Assembly: GCA_023443925.1 (NCBI GenBank)
Contig: JAEZSL010000136.1
Span: 1 to 23,181, forward strand
Reading direction: 5' to 3'
Source of the DNA: Bacillota bacterium
GTDB taxonomy: Bacteria; Bacillota_A; Clostridia; Lachnospirales; Lachnospiraceae
Length of the DNA: 23,181 nucleotides
Under the pieces are notes generated by a model. The model was not told the origin of the DNA, did not search any database, and was given only the letters and a program-made list of their open reading frames with translations. Made by a program: the position numbers and the translations under genes. The first letter of the stretch is position 1. Every line of letters starts with the position of its first letter. Positions 1 to 7,762 of the stretch are shown here, piece after piece.

Positions 1-2322
1 CGGATTTTTTATTGTAATCTTTAAGATATCTCCCCTGAAATGTCTGGTGATTTCATATCCGTCCCAGGAAGCGGGAATAGAAGGATCAACCTTAAGACCA
101 TCAAAATCCGGAATAATACCTAATATAAACTGGGTAATTGCAACGAAATTCCAGGAAGCGGTTCCGGTAAGCCAGGAATTCTTAGCTTCGCCAAAACGCT
201 TTGCATCTTTGCCGGCTACCATCTGGGAATATACATAAGGTTCCACTCTGTGGATTTCACTGTATTCTTCCGTGTAGGCCGGAGCGATTCTGGAATAATA
301 ATCAAAGGCTTTGTCTCCGCGGCCCACAACTGCTTCCGCACACATGATCCAGGCATTATTATGGCAGAAGATACCTGCATTTTCTTTATAACCTGCCGGA
401 TACGTAGAGATTTCACCGTATTCCACATAATATTTTGTAAAGGCCGGATTATTCAGAACAAGGCCGTATTTTGTGCCAAGTCTTTCGTCCACTGCATCAA
501 GTGCTTTGATTGCCTTACCGTCATCGATACCACAGCCGCCCATGACACAAAAACCCTGGGACTCTATGAAAATCTTGCCTTCTTCACATTCGTTGCTGCC
601 GACTTTCTTACCATAATCATCGTATGCTCTCAGGAACCATTCACCGTCAAAGCCGTGTTTCATAATAATATCTTTCATTTTATTCACTTCTGTATTGGCT
701 CTGTCTGCTTCCTCTTTATTCCCGGTCTTATCCATCAGATCGGCATATTCCTTGCCGATATAAACAAACATACCCGCGATCATAACGGATTCGGCTACCC
801 TGCCGTCTTTGCTGGTGGTTGTCTGGAAAGATTCTCCCGGTTCCATGGAAAAACAGTTAAGGTTCAGACAGTCATTCCAGTCCGCTCTTCCGATTAGGGG
901 CAGACCGTGAGGGCCAACATTTAGAATAACATGATCAAAGGCTCTCTTTATATGATCGGACAGAGGTGTTGCTTTACTGTCATCATTATCAAAAGGAGTC
1001 ATTACATCTAAAATACTATAATCGCCGGTTTCCTTAATATAAGCCACTACGGCAAGAACCAGCCATAACGGATCGTCGTTGAAATTACCGCCGATCTCAT
1101 CGTTTCCTCTTTTGGTTAAAGGCTGGTACTGGTGATATGCACCGCCATCCTCTAACTGGGTAGAAGCCAGGTCAATGATTCTCTCTCTGGCACGGTCCGG
1201 AATCTGATGAAGAAAGCCTAACAAATCCTGGTTAGAATCACGGAAACCCATACCTCTTCCGATACCGGATTCAAAATAAGAAGCGCTTCTGGATAAGTTA
1301 AAGGTTACCATACACTGATACTGGTTCCAGATATTTACCATCCGGTTTAATTTATCATCCTGGGAGCAGATGGTGTATTTTGAAAGTAGACTGTCCCAAT
1401 AAGCCGCCAGTTCGTCAAGAGCTTTATCAACTGCTCTGCTGTCGGCAAACTTTGCAATCATGGCTTCTGCTTTCTTCTTATTAATAACATTCTTGGATTC
1501 CCACTTATCTTCCAGCGCATTCTCCACATAACCTAAGATAAATACCAATTCTTTTGCTTCACCTGGCTTTAGTGTAATCGAAAGGCTGTGGGAAGCGATG
1601 GGGGACCAGCCGTCCGCTACGGAATTATTTGACTTGCCTGCCGCAACTGCCTGGGGTTTCTCAAAACCATTATAAGTACCAAGGAAACTCTCCCTGTCGG
1701 AATCAAAACCGTCAATGGGTGCATTTACAGAGAAGAAAGCATAATGATCCCTGCGTTCTTTATATTCTGTCTTATGGTAAATGACAGAACCTTTGACTTC
1801 CACCTCACCGGTATTGAAGTTTCTCTGGAAATTGGTCTGATCATCCTGGGCATTCCATAAGCACCATTCGATAAAGGAGAATAATTTAACTTCCTTTTCC
1901 TCACTGCCGGTATTCTTAACAACTACTTTGTGAACTTCTCCGTTAAAATCCAGCGGGACAAAAAAAGTAACTTCGGTTTCAATATCCTTTCTTTTACCGG
2001 TTATCTTCGTATAACCCATACCATGGCGGCACTCGTAGCTATCTAACTCCGCCTTGGCCGGTGCATATCCCGGTGACCAGATATCGCCGTTATCATATAA
2101 ATAATAGTAACGACCTCCACCTAAATCCAAGGGTACATTGTTATAACGGAAACGGGTAATCCTTCTTAGCTTCGCATCCTTATAAAAGCTGTAACCTCCG
2201 GCTGTATTGGATATTAATGAGAAAAACTCCTGAGAACCTAAGTAATTAATCCATGGGTAAGGAGTCGTGGGGGTAGTTATAACATATTCTTTTTTTGCGT
2301 CATCAAAAAAGCCGTATTTCAT
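1..2322 (-). CDS. cbp: Cellobiose phosphorylase (GH94), 3' end outside the window
   Basis: An uninterrupted minus-strand frame of 774 codons starts at ATG 2322 and runs off the left edge. The start [18 protein letters not shown] and later stretches such as [22 protein letters not shown] closely match clostridial cellobiose phosphorylases, about 810 residues long, so roughly 35-40 C-terminal residues are missing. The family reversibly phosphorolyses cellobiose to alpha-glucose 1-phosphate and glucose in the cytoplasm, saving ATP during cellulose use. The [10 protein letters not shown] motif is present; by analogy with characterised GH94 enzymes, Trp482 and Asp484 (general acid) sit in the active site. 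A GGAG ribosome site (AAAGGAG, 2332-2338) precedes the start. No signal peptide is seen, which fits a cytosolic enzyme. The gene appears monocistronic at its 5' side and is preceded by a long control region with repeated operator-like palindromes. Cellodextrin phosphorylase is less likely, because length and N-terminus fit the cellobiose enzyme. Confidence 0.95.
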   Translation of the reverse strand, partial: MKYGFFDDAKKEYVITTPTTPYPWINYLGSQEFFSLISNTAGGYSFYKDAKLRRITRFRYNNVPLDLGGGRYYYLYDNGDIWSPGYAPAKAELDSYECRHGMGYTKITGKRKDIETEVTFFVPLDFNGEVHKVVVKNTGSEEKEVKLFSFIEWCLWNAQDDQTNFQRNFNTGEVEVKGSVIYHKTEYKERRDHYAFFSVNAPIDGFDSDRESFLGTYNGFEKPQAVAAGKSNNSVADGWSPIASHSLSITLKPGEAKELVFILGYVENALEDKWESKNVINKKKAEAMIAKFADSRAVDKALDELAAYWDSLLSKYTICSQDDKLNRMVNIWNQYQCMVTFNLSRSASYFESGIGRGMGFRDSNQDLLGFLHQIPDRARERIIDLASTQLEDGGAYHQYQPLTKRGNDEIGGNFNDDPLWLVLAVVAYIKETGDYSILDVMTPFDNDDSKATPLSDHIKRAFDHVILNVGPHGLPLIGRADWNDCLNLNCFSMEPGESFQTTTSKDGRVAESVMIAGMFVYIGKEYADLMDKTGNKEEADRANTEVNKMKDIIMKHGFDGEWFLRAYDDYGKKVGSNECEEGKIFIESQGFCVMGGCGIDDGKAIKALDAVDERLGTKYGLVLNNPAFTKYYVEYGEISTYPAGYKENAGIFCHNNAWIMCAEAVVGRGDKAFDYYSRIAPAYTEEYSEIHRVEPYVYSQMVAGKDAKRFGEAKNSWLTGTASWNFVAITQFILGIIPDFDGLKVDPSIPASWDGYEITRHFRGDILKITIKNP

Positions 2323-2376
2323 ATTTATTCTCCTTTTCTACAGAAGGCTGGTGATTTCACCATATCTGTGGTCTCA

Positions 2377-2390
2377 CTAAAACTTTCGTT
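2377..2390. promoter_or_regulatory. Operator-like site 1 (downstream of the cbp promoter)
   Basis: TAAAACTTTCG at 2378-2388 shares the 12-base core AAACTTTCGTTA with the perfect palindrome at 2585-2595. It lies about 110 nt downstream of the predicted cbp transcription start, where a bound repressor could block elongation. It is a degenerate half of the palindrome (left arm TAAAA instead of CGAAA), so it is weaker than site 2. Confidence 0.35.
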
Positions 2391-2500
2391 AATTATGATA
2401 ATTTTTTTTTCGGATTTATGTAATCCAGAAACAACGATTTCTTAAGTTAACCCTGAGATGTATTGTTATTTTGCTGAATATAAGTACAAACCACGGCATA

Positions 2501-2529
2501 ATTATATTATAATCTGCCAGTTATTTCAA
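2501..2529 (-). promoter_or_regulatory. SigA-type promoter of the cellobiose phosphorylase gene
   Basis: On the minus strand TTGAAA (2529-2524) and TATAAT (2506-2501) are separated by exactly 17 bp, one mismatch from the vegetative consensus. Transcription would start near 2494, giving a leader of about 170 nt before the ATG at 2322. Seen by eye; the start site is inferred. Confidence 0.65.
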
Positions 2530-2561
2530 CTAGTATTATAAACAAAAATTTACACACTGAC

Positions 2562-2576
2562 TTGTAAAATTTACAA
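2562..2576. promoter_or_regulatory. Perfect 15-bp palindrome upstream of the cbp promoter
   Basis: TTGTAAAATTTACAA reads the same on both strands around a central base. It sits about 33 bp upstream of the cbp -35 box, a usual place for an activator or repressor site. In DNA this AT-rich the motif could arise by chance. Confidence 0.25.
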
Positions 2577-2584
2577 TAATATAT

Positions 2585-2595
2585 CGAAACTTTCG
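2585..2595. promoter_or_regulatory. Operator-like palindrome site 2 (CGAAACTTTCG)
   Basis: CGAAACTTTCG is a perfect odd-length palindrome about 95 bp upstream of the predicted cbp start of transcription. Short palindromes of this kind are typical binding sites of LacI-family sugar regulators in Firmicutes; which regulator binds is not known, and no regulator gene lies in the window. Confidence 0.45.
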
Positions 2596-2670
2596 TTATT
2601 TCTATATAATTCTTTATAATACGATTTTTATTTTATGATCACAATTGATATCAAAAGGCTTTTAACACGT

Positions 2671-2683
2671 CGAAACCTTTTCG
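2671..2683. promoter_or_regulatory. Operator-like palindrome site 3 (CGAAACCTTTTCG)
   Basis: The same arms CGAAA and TTTCG recur, here with a 3-base instead of a 1-base centre, about 180 bp upstream of the predicted cbp transcription start and 240 bp upstream of the divergent 595-residue gene. The changed spacing lowers confidence that the same protein binds it. Confidence 0.3.
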
Positions 2684-2764
2684 TTCCTCTACCTGAATAA
2701 TCAATTCCTTATTTTTGTATTTGTTTCCAATAAGGGTTTTTAAAGAATTCTAATGATATTCTAA

Positions 2765-2793
2765 TTGACTTTATTATGCCCATCTGATACCAT
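2765..2793 (+). promoter_or_regulatory. Extended -10 promoter of the 595-residue membrane protein gene
   Basis: TTGACT (2765-2770) is followed after 17 bp by TACCAT (2788-2793), with TG at 2785-2786 making an extended -10 element. Transcription would start near 2800, giving a leader of about 110 nt. The -10 box has two mismatches, so this is moderate evidence. Confidence 0.45.
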
Positions 2794-2910
2794 TTTTATG
2801 TTACTGTAGAAATTATGATTTTATTCATCAATAAACGACACCGGATTGTCTTCATTATTCGGGTATTGAGGTAATGGATCATATAGAAAATAAAAAAAGA
2901 GAGGTTCAAA

Positions 2911-4698
2911 ATGGGAGATATGAACAATAATACAAATGACGGCAATGAATTAGATAACACTCCATTTACGCCGGACAATCAGGATACACCCAATACATAT
3001 TCTGAGGATTTTGGAAATCAGGGTTATGAAAACCCAACAGAACAGACACAATTTAATGAATCTTTTTATCAGGATGGTTCTAATGAAACAACTTACGGAC
3101 AAAGTTTCGCAACCGAACCGGAACAGACCCCCGGCAAAAAATCAAAATTTGGTGTTATTGCAGCGGTAATCGTAATTCTGGCACTATTATCAGGTTCAGT
3201 TTATGCTTTTGCTAACTGGAATACCTTTGCAAATACCTTTGCATTGATGACGAAGAGCCCTTTAAACTACTATGCCGGTATTGAACAGAAAGCATTGAAT
3301 AAAGGTATAGATTCTTTAACGGAATCCTACGACAAATATATCGACCTTTACAATAAGCAAAAAGAGACCGGAATGGCACAGGATACGAATGTTAAATTAA
3401 CGGTTAATTCACAGTTTACAGCTCTGATGGGATTAAACAATTTTGAGTCTTTGGAAGCTAAGATCTCATCCCTTGCAAAAGGAAATAAAGGAAAAGCATC
3501 CATTGGCATCTCATATAATGCCCAGCCCCTGGTTACCTTAAATACTCTTATGGATTCCCAAACCGGAGATCTCTATACAAGTATTCCGGAGCTAAGCAGT
3601 GCCTACCTATTATTTTCCTTGAATGAAATTATGGAATCTTCCGGTGAAGATTACGGTAATTATGTAAATGAAATGGAAACCTTGCTTACAAACGAAACCC
3701 TGTCACCAGATGTCCTTAATGCTTTATTAAAGAAATACTCCTCTATCGTAGTTAAGAATATTGATAATATGACTTTAGATAAGAATATAAAGCTGACAGC
3801 ATCCGATATAAATGGTACTTATAATGTGCTGACTTCTGAGCTGAACGGGGAAGATATAACTAACATATCTGCTGCTATATTAAATGAAGCGAAAAATGAT
3901 GACCAGTTAAAAAATCTGTTCGTAACATTACAGGTATGTACCGCAGATGAATATGCCTCATTGATTGATGATGCCCTTACTGAGATAAACAGTACCAAAG
4001 AAGCCTATCTTGATACTTCAGATTCAGTTTTTATGCGTGTTTATGTAGATAAAGCCGGAAGAATTATAGGCCGTGAGTTTACCTCCTCTATAGCGGATTC
4101 TTCCAAGGATTCCTCTTTAGATGCCAATGCCACCAGCGGTGGTTACTATCTGGTAAATAACGGAAATAAAATCGGTATAAAAGGCTGGATGAAGGAAGAC
4201 GGACAGAATATCCTTGACTTTAGCGCCGGTGGTTCCGTATCTGCAAAGGGTTTTACTGGTAAATCCGTATTAAGTTTTTCGGAGTACAATTACGGATATG
4301 ACGACTATACAACCTACACCTTAGATATTGCTGCTGAGGATGTAAAAATGACAACGGACAAAGGCTATGTTAACGGTAAATTTACAATTACTTCTGATCT
4401 TTTTATGGGTGCCAATATCATTCTTGACTGTAAAGCCGAGGATAAAACACAGAATGTAAAACTCCAGCTTCAATACGGCGGAATTGATGCAGGTGCCATA
4501 GAGATTACCAGCACAGAAGGCACTTATCAGGATTTTGAGTTACCCTCCGAGAATGACCAGATATACGATGGAGTAAATGACATCTACTCTTACATGGGAA
4601 CGGCAGACTTCGAAGGTCTCTTTTCCAAAGTGGAAGAGGCTACCGGCGTGGATTTAAGCAGTTTATTGAGTTCTCTGTTATTTAATTCTTCATACTAG
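2911..4698 (+). CDS. Membrane-anchored protein of unknown function, 595 residues
   Basis: The frame opens at ATG 2911 after AGAGAGG. Residues 1-75 are acidic and rich in Asn, Gln, Thr and Glu, apparently disordered. A Lys-rich KKSK step is followed by one hydrophobic helix at about 80-101. The remaining 490 residues should lie outside the cell (positive-inside rule). The external part is Ser/Thr/Asn-rich, with alternating helical (about 115-390) and beta-rich (about 410-560) character; I see no catalytic motif and no Cys-based lipobox. The layout and the step SPLNYYAGIEQKALNKGID after the helix resemble Lachnospiraceae proteins I recall being annotated as DUF6583, which I could not check. The next gene also encodes a single-pass exported protein, but a strong terminator separates them. 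The TAG stop lies inside a copy of an intergenic repeat (4695-4716), so the native C-terminus may once have been different. Confidence 0.85.
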   Translation: MGDMNNNTNDGNELDNTPFTPDNQDTPNTYSEDFGNQGYENPTEQTQFNESFYQDGSNETTYGQSFATEPEQTPGKKSKFGVIAAVIVILALLSGSVYAFANWNTFANTFALMTKSPLNYYAGIEQKALNKGIDSLTESYDKYIDLYNKQKETGMAQDTNVKLTVNSQFTALMGLNNFESLEAKISSLAKGNKGKASIGISYNAQPLVTLNTLMDSQTGDLYTSIPELSSAYLLFSLNEIMESSGEDYGNYVNEMETLLTNETLSPDVLNALLKKYSSIVVKNIDNMTLDKNIKLTASDINGTYNVLTSELNGEDITNISAAILNEAKNDDQLKNLFVTLQVCTADEYASLIDDALTEINSTKEAYLDTSDSVFMRVYVDKAGRIIGREFTSSIADSSKDSSLDANATSGGYYLVNNGNKIGIKGWMKEDGQNILDFSAGGSVSAKGFTGKSVLSFSEYNYGYDDYTTYTLDIAAEDVKMTTDKGYVNGKFTITSDLFMGANIILDCKAEDKTQNVKLQLQYGGIDAGAIEITSTEGTYQDFELPSENDQIYDGVNDIYSYMGTADFEGLFSKVEEATGVDLSSLLSSLLFNSSY

Positions 4699-4830
4699 CT
4701 CCCATGCATAAATCATCTGCTGGCAGATGATTTACTGCCTCCAATCAGGGTGTGAATTATCCACTTCATAATTCACACTAGCTCCCATGCATAAATCATG
4801 GTGTGAAATTTCTTTTATTTCACACTAGTA
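4695..4830. repeat. Hairpin-repeat island 1 with two identical 22-bp linkers
   Basis: Two identical 22-bp direct repeats, containing TAGCTCCCATGCATAA, occupy 4695-4716 and 4778-4799. Around them are three hairpins: 4710-4720 with 4723-4733 (11 bp), 4750-4760 with 4768-4778 (11 bp, arms GTGTGAATTAT/ATAATTCACAC) and 4801-4809 with 4817-4825 (9 bp, arms GTGTGAAAT/ATTTCACAC). A second linker, TTACTGCCTCCAATCAGG, lies between the first two hairpins. The same order of elements recurs at 10955-11280. No U-tracts follow the stems, so they are not ordinary terminators. Confidence 0.8.
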
Positions 4831-4855
4831 AAATAATAAATAATTAAAATCAGGA

Positions 4856-4944
4856 AATGGTGTAAAATTCAAAATTCCGAAAAGGATTACCTGCCAAACG
4901 GGTAATCCTTTTCAGAAATATGATTTTGCGCCATTGTTTTTTTT
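4856..4944 (+). terminator. Nested rho-independent terminator
   Basis: An inner 13-bp perfect stem (4879-4891 with 4901-4913, GAAAAGGATTACC) sits inside an outer 13-bp stem (4856-4868 with 4923-4935, two G-U pairs), and eight T residues follow at 4937-4944. This is a strong terminator for the 595-residue gene and lies about 110 bp before the next gene. Confidence 0.85.
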
Positions 4945-5051
4945 ATGAATATTTAAGAATTAATTTCTTTTTTTTGTCACATGATTATGGTAAACTAGTT
5001 CTAATGTAATCAAATTGATTTATAGACTTTATTTGAAAAGAGGGATCCTTT

Positions 5052-5780
5052 GTGCTTGAGAAAAATCAATTAAAAAATTCTGTCCTTGACGATTCTGCGG
5101 AACTATATAAACCCCGGCAAGAACAGACCGAAAAGCAAAAAATGAGCCAAATGACTTTTAAGGAGAAGGTAACCTATTTTAATAATTATTACCGTACAAC
5201 AGTTATCGTAGCCATTATTGCAATAGCCGTTACCGGTTATTTTATTTATAGTATCGTGTCACCAAAGCCCGAAACCATATTATATGCTGCTATCGTTAAC
5301 TCCAACCTAGAGCCGGAGGCCGCTTCTAAAATGCAGGAGGATTTTGGTAAAAGGATTAATATTGATCCCAAAACCCAGGAAGTTATGTTTGACGTTTCCT
5401 TCTACCTGGGTGGCAGCGGGAACCCATCCGAGTATTCATTATCCACTGAGCAAAAACTAAGCACATACCTTTTTGCAGGGCAGATTGATGTTATGATCGC
5501 ACCGGAATCAGTTTTTGCTAATTATGTTAACATTGGCAGCTTCAGTAAACTGTCGGAAGAACTGCCTACCGATTTATTAACCGAACTCACCGACTCCTTT
5601 TACTATTCTGATACAAAAGATGATCCTGCTACCGGAGCCTATGGCATCTATCTGGACGGAGCAAAGCTATACAATGAAAAAGGTGTCCTGATGGATAAAC
5701 CGGTACTTGGTATCATAACGAATTCAAAATTCAAACAAAATGGCGTAGAATTTATTAAATACCTGTTTGGTATGGAATAA
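5052..5780 (+). CDS. Membrane-anchored protein of unknown function, 242 residues
   Basis: Translation probably starts at GTG 5052, seven bases after GAGGG (5040-5044); no better start is near. The first 48 residues are charged and hydrophilic (Lys/Gln/Glu-rich), followed by one hydrophobic helix at about 50-69, then an external domain of about 170 residues. That domain has a binding-protein-like feel: YAAIVNSNLEPEAA, then TYLFAGQIDVMIAPESVFANYV, then YGIYLDGAKLYN and, near the end, VLGIITNSKFKQNGVEFIKYLF, a pattern seen in the closing helix of extracellular solute-binding proteins. This is inference from pattern, not a family match. There is no lipobox Cys and no transporter gene beside it. 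It could be a sensor or an accessory subunit. Its own terminator follows immediately. Confidence 0.82.
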   Translation: MLEKNQLKNSVLDDSAELYKPRQEQTEKQKMSQMTFKEKVTYFNNYYRTTVIVAIIAIAVTGYFIYSIVSPKPETILYAAIVNSNLEPEAASKMQEDFGKRINIDPKTQEVMFDVSFYLGGSGNPSEYSLSTEQKLSTYLFAGQIDVMIAPESVFANYVNIGSFSKLSEELPTDLLTELTDSFYYSDTKDDPATGAYGIYLDGAKLYNEKGVLMDKPVLGIITNSKFKQNGVEFIKYLFGME

Positions 5781-5789
5781 GAATAAAGG

Positions 5790-5840
5790 AAGGGTTTTGC
5801 AAAATAGATAATATAATCTATGATGCAAAACCCTTTTTCT
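5790..5840 (+). terminator. Terminator of the 242-residue protein gene
   Basis: A 12-bp stem AAGGGTTTTGCA (5790-5801) pairs with TGCAAAACCCTT (5824-5835), with a small inner stem TAGAT/ATCTA in the loop and a T-rich tail (5834-5842) directly after it. Confidence 0.8.
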
Positions 5841-5850
5841 TTGTTTGAAA

Positions 5851-5899
5851 CAAAAGAGCATGTTGCATTATAGACTTTAAATTCTATAACGCAACATGC
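5851..5899 (-). terminator. Terminator of asd
   Basis: GCATGTTGC (5858-5866) and TTATAGA (5868-5874) pair with TCTATAA (5883-5889) and GCAACATGC (5891-5899), giving a 16-bp stem with one mismatch. On the minus strand it is followed by TCTTTTGTTT. It lies 38 bp after the asd stop and faces the terminator of the convergent gene. Confidence 0.7.
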
Positions 5900-5936
5900 C
5901 ATATCTATTATCTCTGTCCGATATCCGGACTTTTCT

Positions 5937-7019
5937 CTATTTTGCTGTAATATATCCCTGGGCTTTTAATAGTTCTGCAATGAGTACTGCTCCGCCGGCC
6001 GCACCACGAACCGTATTGTGGGAAAGACCTACAAATTTATAATCATATACCGTATCTTCACGAAGTCTGCCAAAGGAAACACCCATTCCATTCTCATAAT
6101 CCCTGTCGAGATTAGCCTGAGGACGGTTATCCTCTTCCAGGTACTGTATAAACTGCTTTGGTGCACTGGGAAGTTCTAATTCCTGGGGCAGTCCTTTAAA
6201 TTCTTTCCAGGCTTTTAATATCTCCTCTTTGGTGGGTTTTTTCTCAAAGCTGACAAATACAGCAGCGGTATGTCCGTCCGTTACCGGTACCCGGATACAT
6301 TGGGTCGTAATCAGAGGCGCACTTGCTTTTACAATCTGACCGTTCTCTACTTTACCCCATATTCTTAAGGGCTCCTGTTCGCTCTTTTCTTCTTCCCCGC
6401 CAATATAAGGAATCACATTATCAATCATTTCCGGCCAGTCTTTAAAGTTCTTGCCGGCTCCTGAAATAGCCTGATAGGTAGTGGCTACCACTACTTTGGG
6501 ACCGAATTCTTTTAAAGCATGCAGAGCCGGTGTATAGCTTTGTATGGAACAGTTGGGCTTAACTACAATAAATCCTCTTTCCGTTCCCAGACGTTTCTTT
6601 TGTGAAGGAATCGCCTCTAAGTGTTCCGGATTTAATTCCGGCACTACCATAGGAACATCCGGTGTCCATCTATGAGCACTGTTATTGGATACAACAGGGG
6701 TTTCTGCTTTGGCATACGCTTCTTCAATGGCTTTGATTTCATCTTTTGTCATATCAACAGCACTGAATACAAAGTCTACTTCGCTGCTTACCGCTTCAAC
6801 TTCATTCACGTTTTTAACGATCATTTTTTTCACTGCTTCCGGCATGGGAGTAGTCATCTTCCATCTGTCTCCCACCGCTTCTTCATATGTTTTTCCTGCG
6901 CTTCTCGGACTGGCAGCAATAACAGCCACCTCAAACCAGGGATGATTCTCCAGTAATGCGATAAAACGCTGTCCTACCATTCCGGTACCGCCTAAAATAC
7001 CAACTTTCAACTTGCTCAT
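5937..7019 (-). CDS. asd: Aspartate-semialdehyde dehydrogenase
   Basis: This enzyme reduces L-4-aspartyl phosphate to L-aspartate 4-semialdehyde with NADPH, the branch-point step to lysine, diaminopimelate, threonine and methionine. The 360-residue protein has the nucleotide-binding GGTGMVGQR loop (residues 10-18), the catalytic Cys157 in KPNCSIQ, and His250 in PVTDGH. The sequence (SNNSAHRWTPDVPMVVPE, then GAGKNFKDWPEMIDNVIPYI) resembles the archaeal/fungal-type branch of the family, which many clostridia carry, rather than the E. coli type. The ATG at 7019 is preceded by GGGAGGG at five bases. It has its own promoter and terminator, so it is probably transcribed alone although it follows the YvyF-like gene. 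No lysine riboswitch or T-box is visible upstream. Confidence 0.95.
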   Translation of the reverse strand: MSKLKVGILGGTGMVGQRFIALLENHPWFEVAVIAASPRSAGKTYEEAVGDRWKMTTPMPEAVKKMIVKNVNEVEAVSSEVDFVFSAVDMTKDEIKAIEEAYAKAETPVVSNNSAHRWTPDVPMVVPELNPEHLEAIPSQKKRLGTERGFIVVKPNCSIQSYTPALHALKEFGPKVVVATTYQAISGAGKNFKDWPEMIDNVIPYIGGEEEKSEQEPLRIWGKVENGQIVKASAPLITTQCIRVPVTDGHTAAVFVSFEKKPTKEEILKAWKEFKGLPQELELPSAPKQFIQYLEEDNRPQANLDRDYENGMGVSFGRLREDTVYDYKFVGLSHNTVRGAAGGAVLIAELLKAQGYITAK

Positions 7020-7135
7020 ATTAACCCTCCCGAAAAATTACTTCCTACAAATATATGCTGCTGACTCTAAACTGTTGTACGACATTTTTCTTGTTTTGTA
7101 TTTCTGCCGCGAACATTTGTCTTTGCAGTGAATAT

Positions 7136-7164
7136 ATCTTACTCTTAATATCTATAAAAATCAA
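7136..7164 (-). promoter_or_regulatory. Candidate promoter of asd
   Basis: On the minus strand TTGATT (7164-7159) and TAAGAT (7141-7136) are 17 bp apart. Each box has two mismatches. The spacer is otherwise gene-free, and the leader would be about 110 nt. Confidence 0.4.
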
Positions 7165-7177
7165 CTATTTTCTATTA

Positions 7178-7200
7178 AATATTCATTTTTTGTGAATATT
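7178..7200. other. Inverted repeat AATATTCA/TGAATATT
   Basis: An 8-bp perfect inverted repeat (7178-7185 and 7193-7200) with a T-rich loop lies about 36 bp after the stop of the YvyF-like gene and just upstream of the asd promoter. It could be a weak terminator or an operator; it is AT-only apart from two G/C pairs and lacks a clear U-tract on the minus strand. Confidence 0.3.
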
Positions 7201-7235
7201 GATGAATGAAGGTTACTCTTGATATAATCTGTTGG

Positions 7236-7703
7236 TTATTTTTCATTTGTTAAAAACCGCATTTTACCAGTCAGTTTCCGTGGAACGGGTCCAATCTGTT
7301 CGTCATCAAAATCCATCTTTTCTCTCATGGCATGGGTTAGCTTGGAGGCGCAATCCGGACAAAGTCTTCCGGATCTTATATCAATGGAGCACATTTCGCA
7401 TTTAATGAAGATAGGGGAATTTTCCGGTATTTCAAGTCTTCCTTCTCTTAAATACTGGTTAATCCGTTCCAGGCTGATTCCGGTTTTCTCCGAAACTTCC
7501 ATGGCCGGTGCCGTACCGTTCTCAAAGATATAGTCCTTTACTTTCTTAAAATCTTCTTCATCGGCCTTTTTACACATAGGACAATAGAAATGCCCGTAAC
7601 CCAAATAGGTAAACATTCTTTTGCATCTTACACAGACCTTGGTTTCACCTATTTTTCCGTTTTCAATAAGCTTAGAAGCAATGATTTTCCGGGATTCTCT
7701 CAT
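7236..7703 (-). CDS. Zinc-ribbon/helix-turn-helix protein, YvyF-like
   Basis: The 155-residue protein carries an N-terminal ribbon with C24-x2-C27 and C41-x2-C44, a central helix-turn-helix-like stretch (about 52-90, containing MEVSEKTGISLERINQYLREG), and a C-terminal ribbon with C102-x2-C105 and C115-x2-C118. This arrangement matches the YvyF family found in flagellar operons of Bacillus and clostridia, whose exact role is unsettled; in B. subtilis yvyF lies next to flgM. Here it sits instead at the end of the birA-coaX-dusB run, 59 bp after dusB, with a strong AAGGAGG site seven bases before the ATG. Metal binding and DNA binding are inferred from the motifs. No flagellar gene is adjacent. 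Confidence 0.8.
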   Translation of the reverse strand: MRESRKIIASKLIENGKIGETKVCVRCKRMFTYLGYGHFYCPMCKKADEEDFKKVKDYIFENGTAPAMEVSEKTGISLERINQYLREGRLEIPENSPIFIKCEMCSIDIRSGRLCPDCASKLTHAMREKMDFDDEQIGPVPRKLTGKMRFLTNEK

Positions 7704-7762
7704 AGCCCAACCTCCTTAACCAAATTCAGTCAACGTCTACCTATATCCTATTATAGCTGTTT

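Larger units (their letters stand above)
2323..2910. other. Divergent intergenic control region, no gene seen
   Basis: This 588-bp, very AT-rich spacer separates the divergent cellobiose phosphorylase and 595-residue genes. It holds the cbp promoter, three CGAAA/TTTCG operator-like sites, a 15-bp palindrome and a promoter for the rightward gene. No reading frame in it has a convincing ribosome site or family resemblance. Confidence 0.7.

Noticed and set aside
250..897. A 215-codon plus-strand open frame across the cellobiose phosphorylase gene
   Set aside because: It is antisense to a well-conserved GH94 frame, has no ribosome site, and its composition (many Phe, Ile, Cys, His) is that of a complementary shadow.
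4695..4830. Insertion sequence or transposon remnant in island 1
   Set aside because: No transposase fragment and no flanking target duplication is evident; the linkers recur inside the island rather than at its ends.
7020..7235. Lysine riboswitch or T-box upstream of asd
   Set aside because: The leader is only about 110 nt from the predicted start, lacks the T-box AGGGTGGNACCGCG motif and shows no terminator/antiterminator pair.
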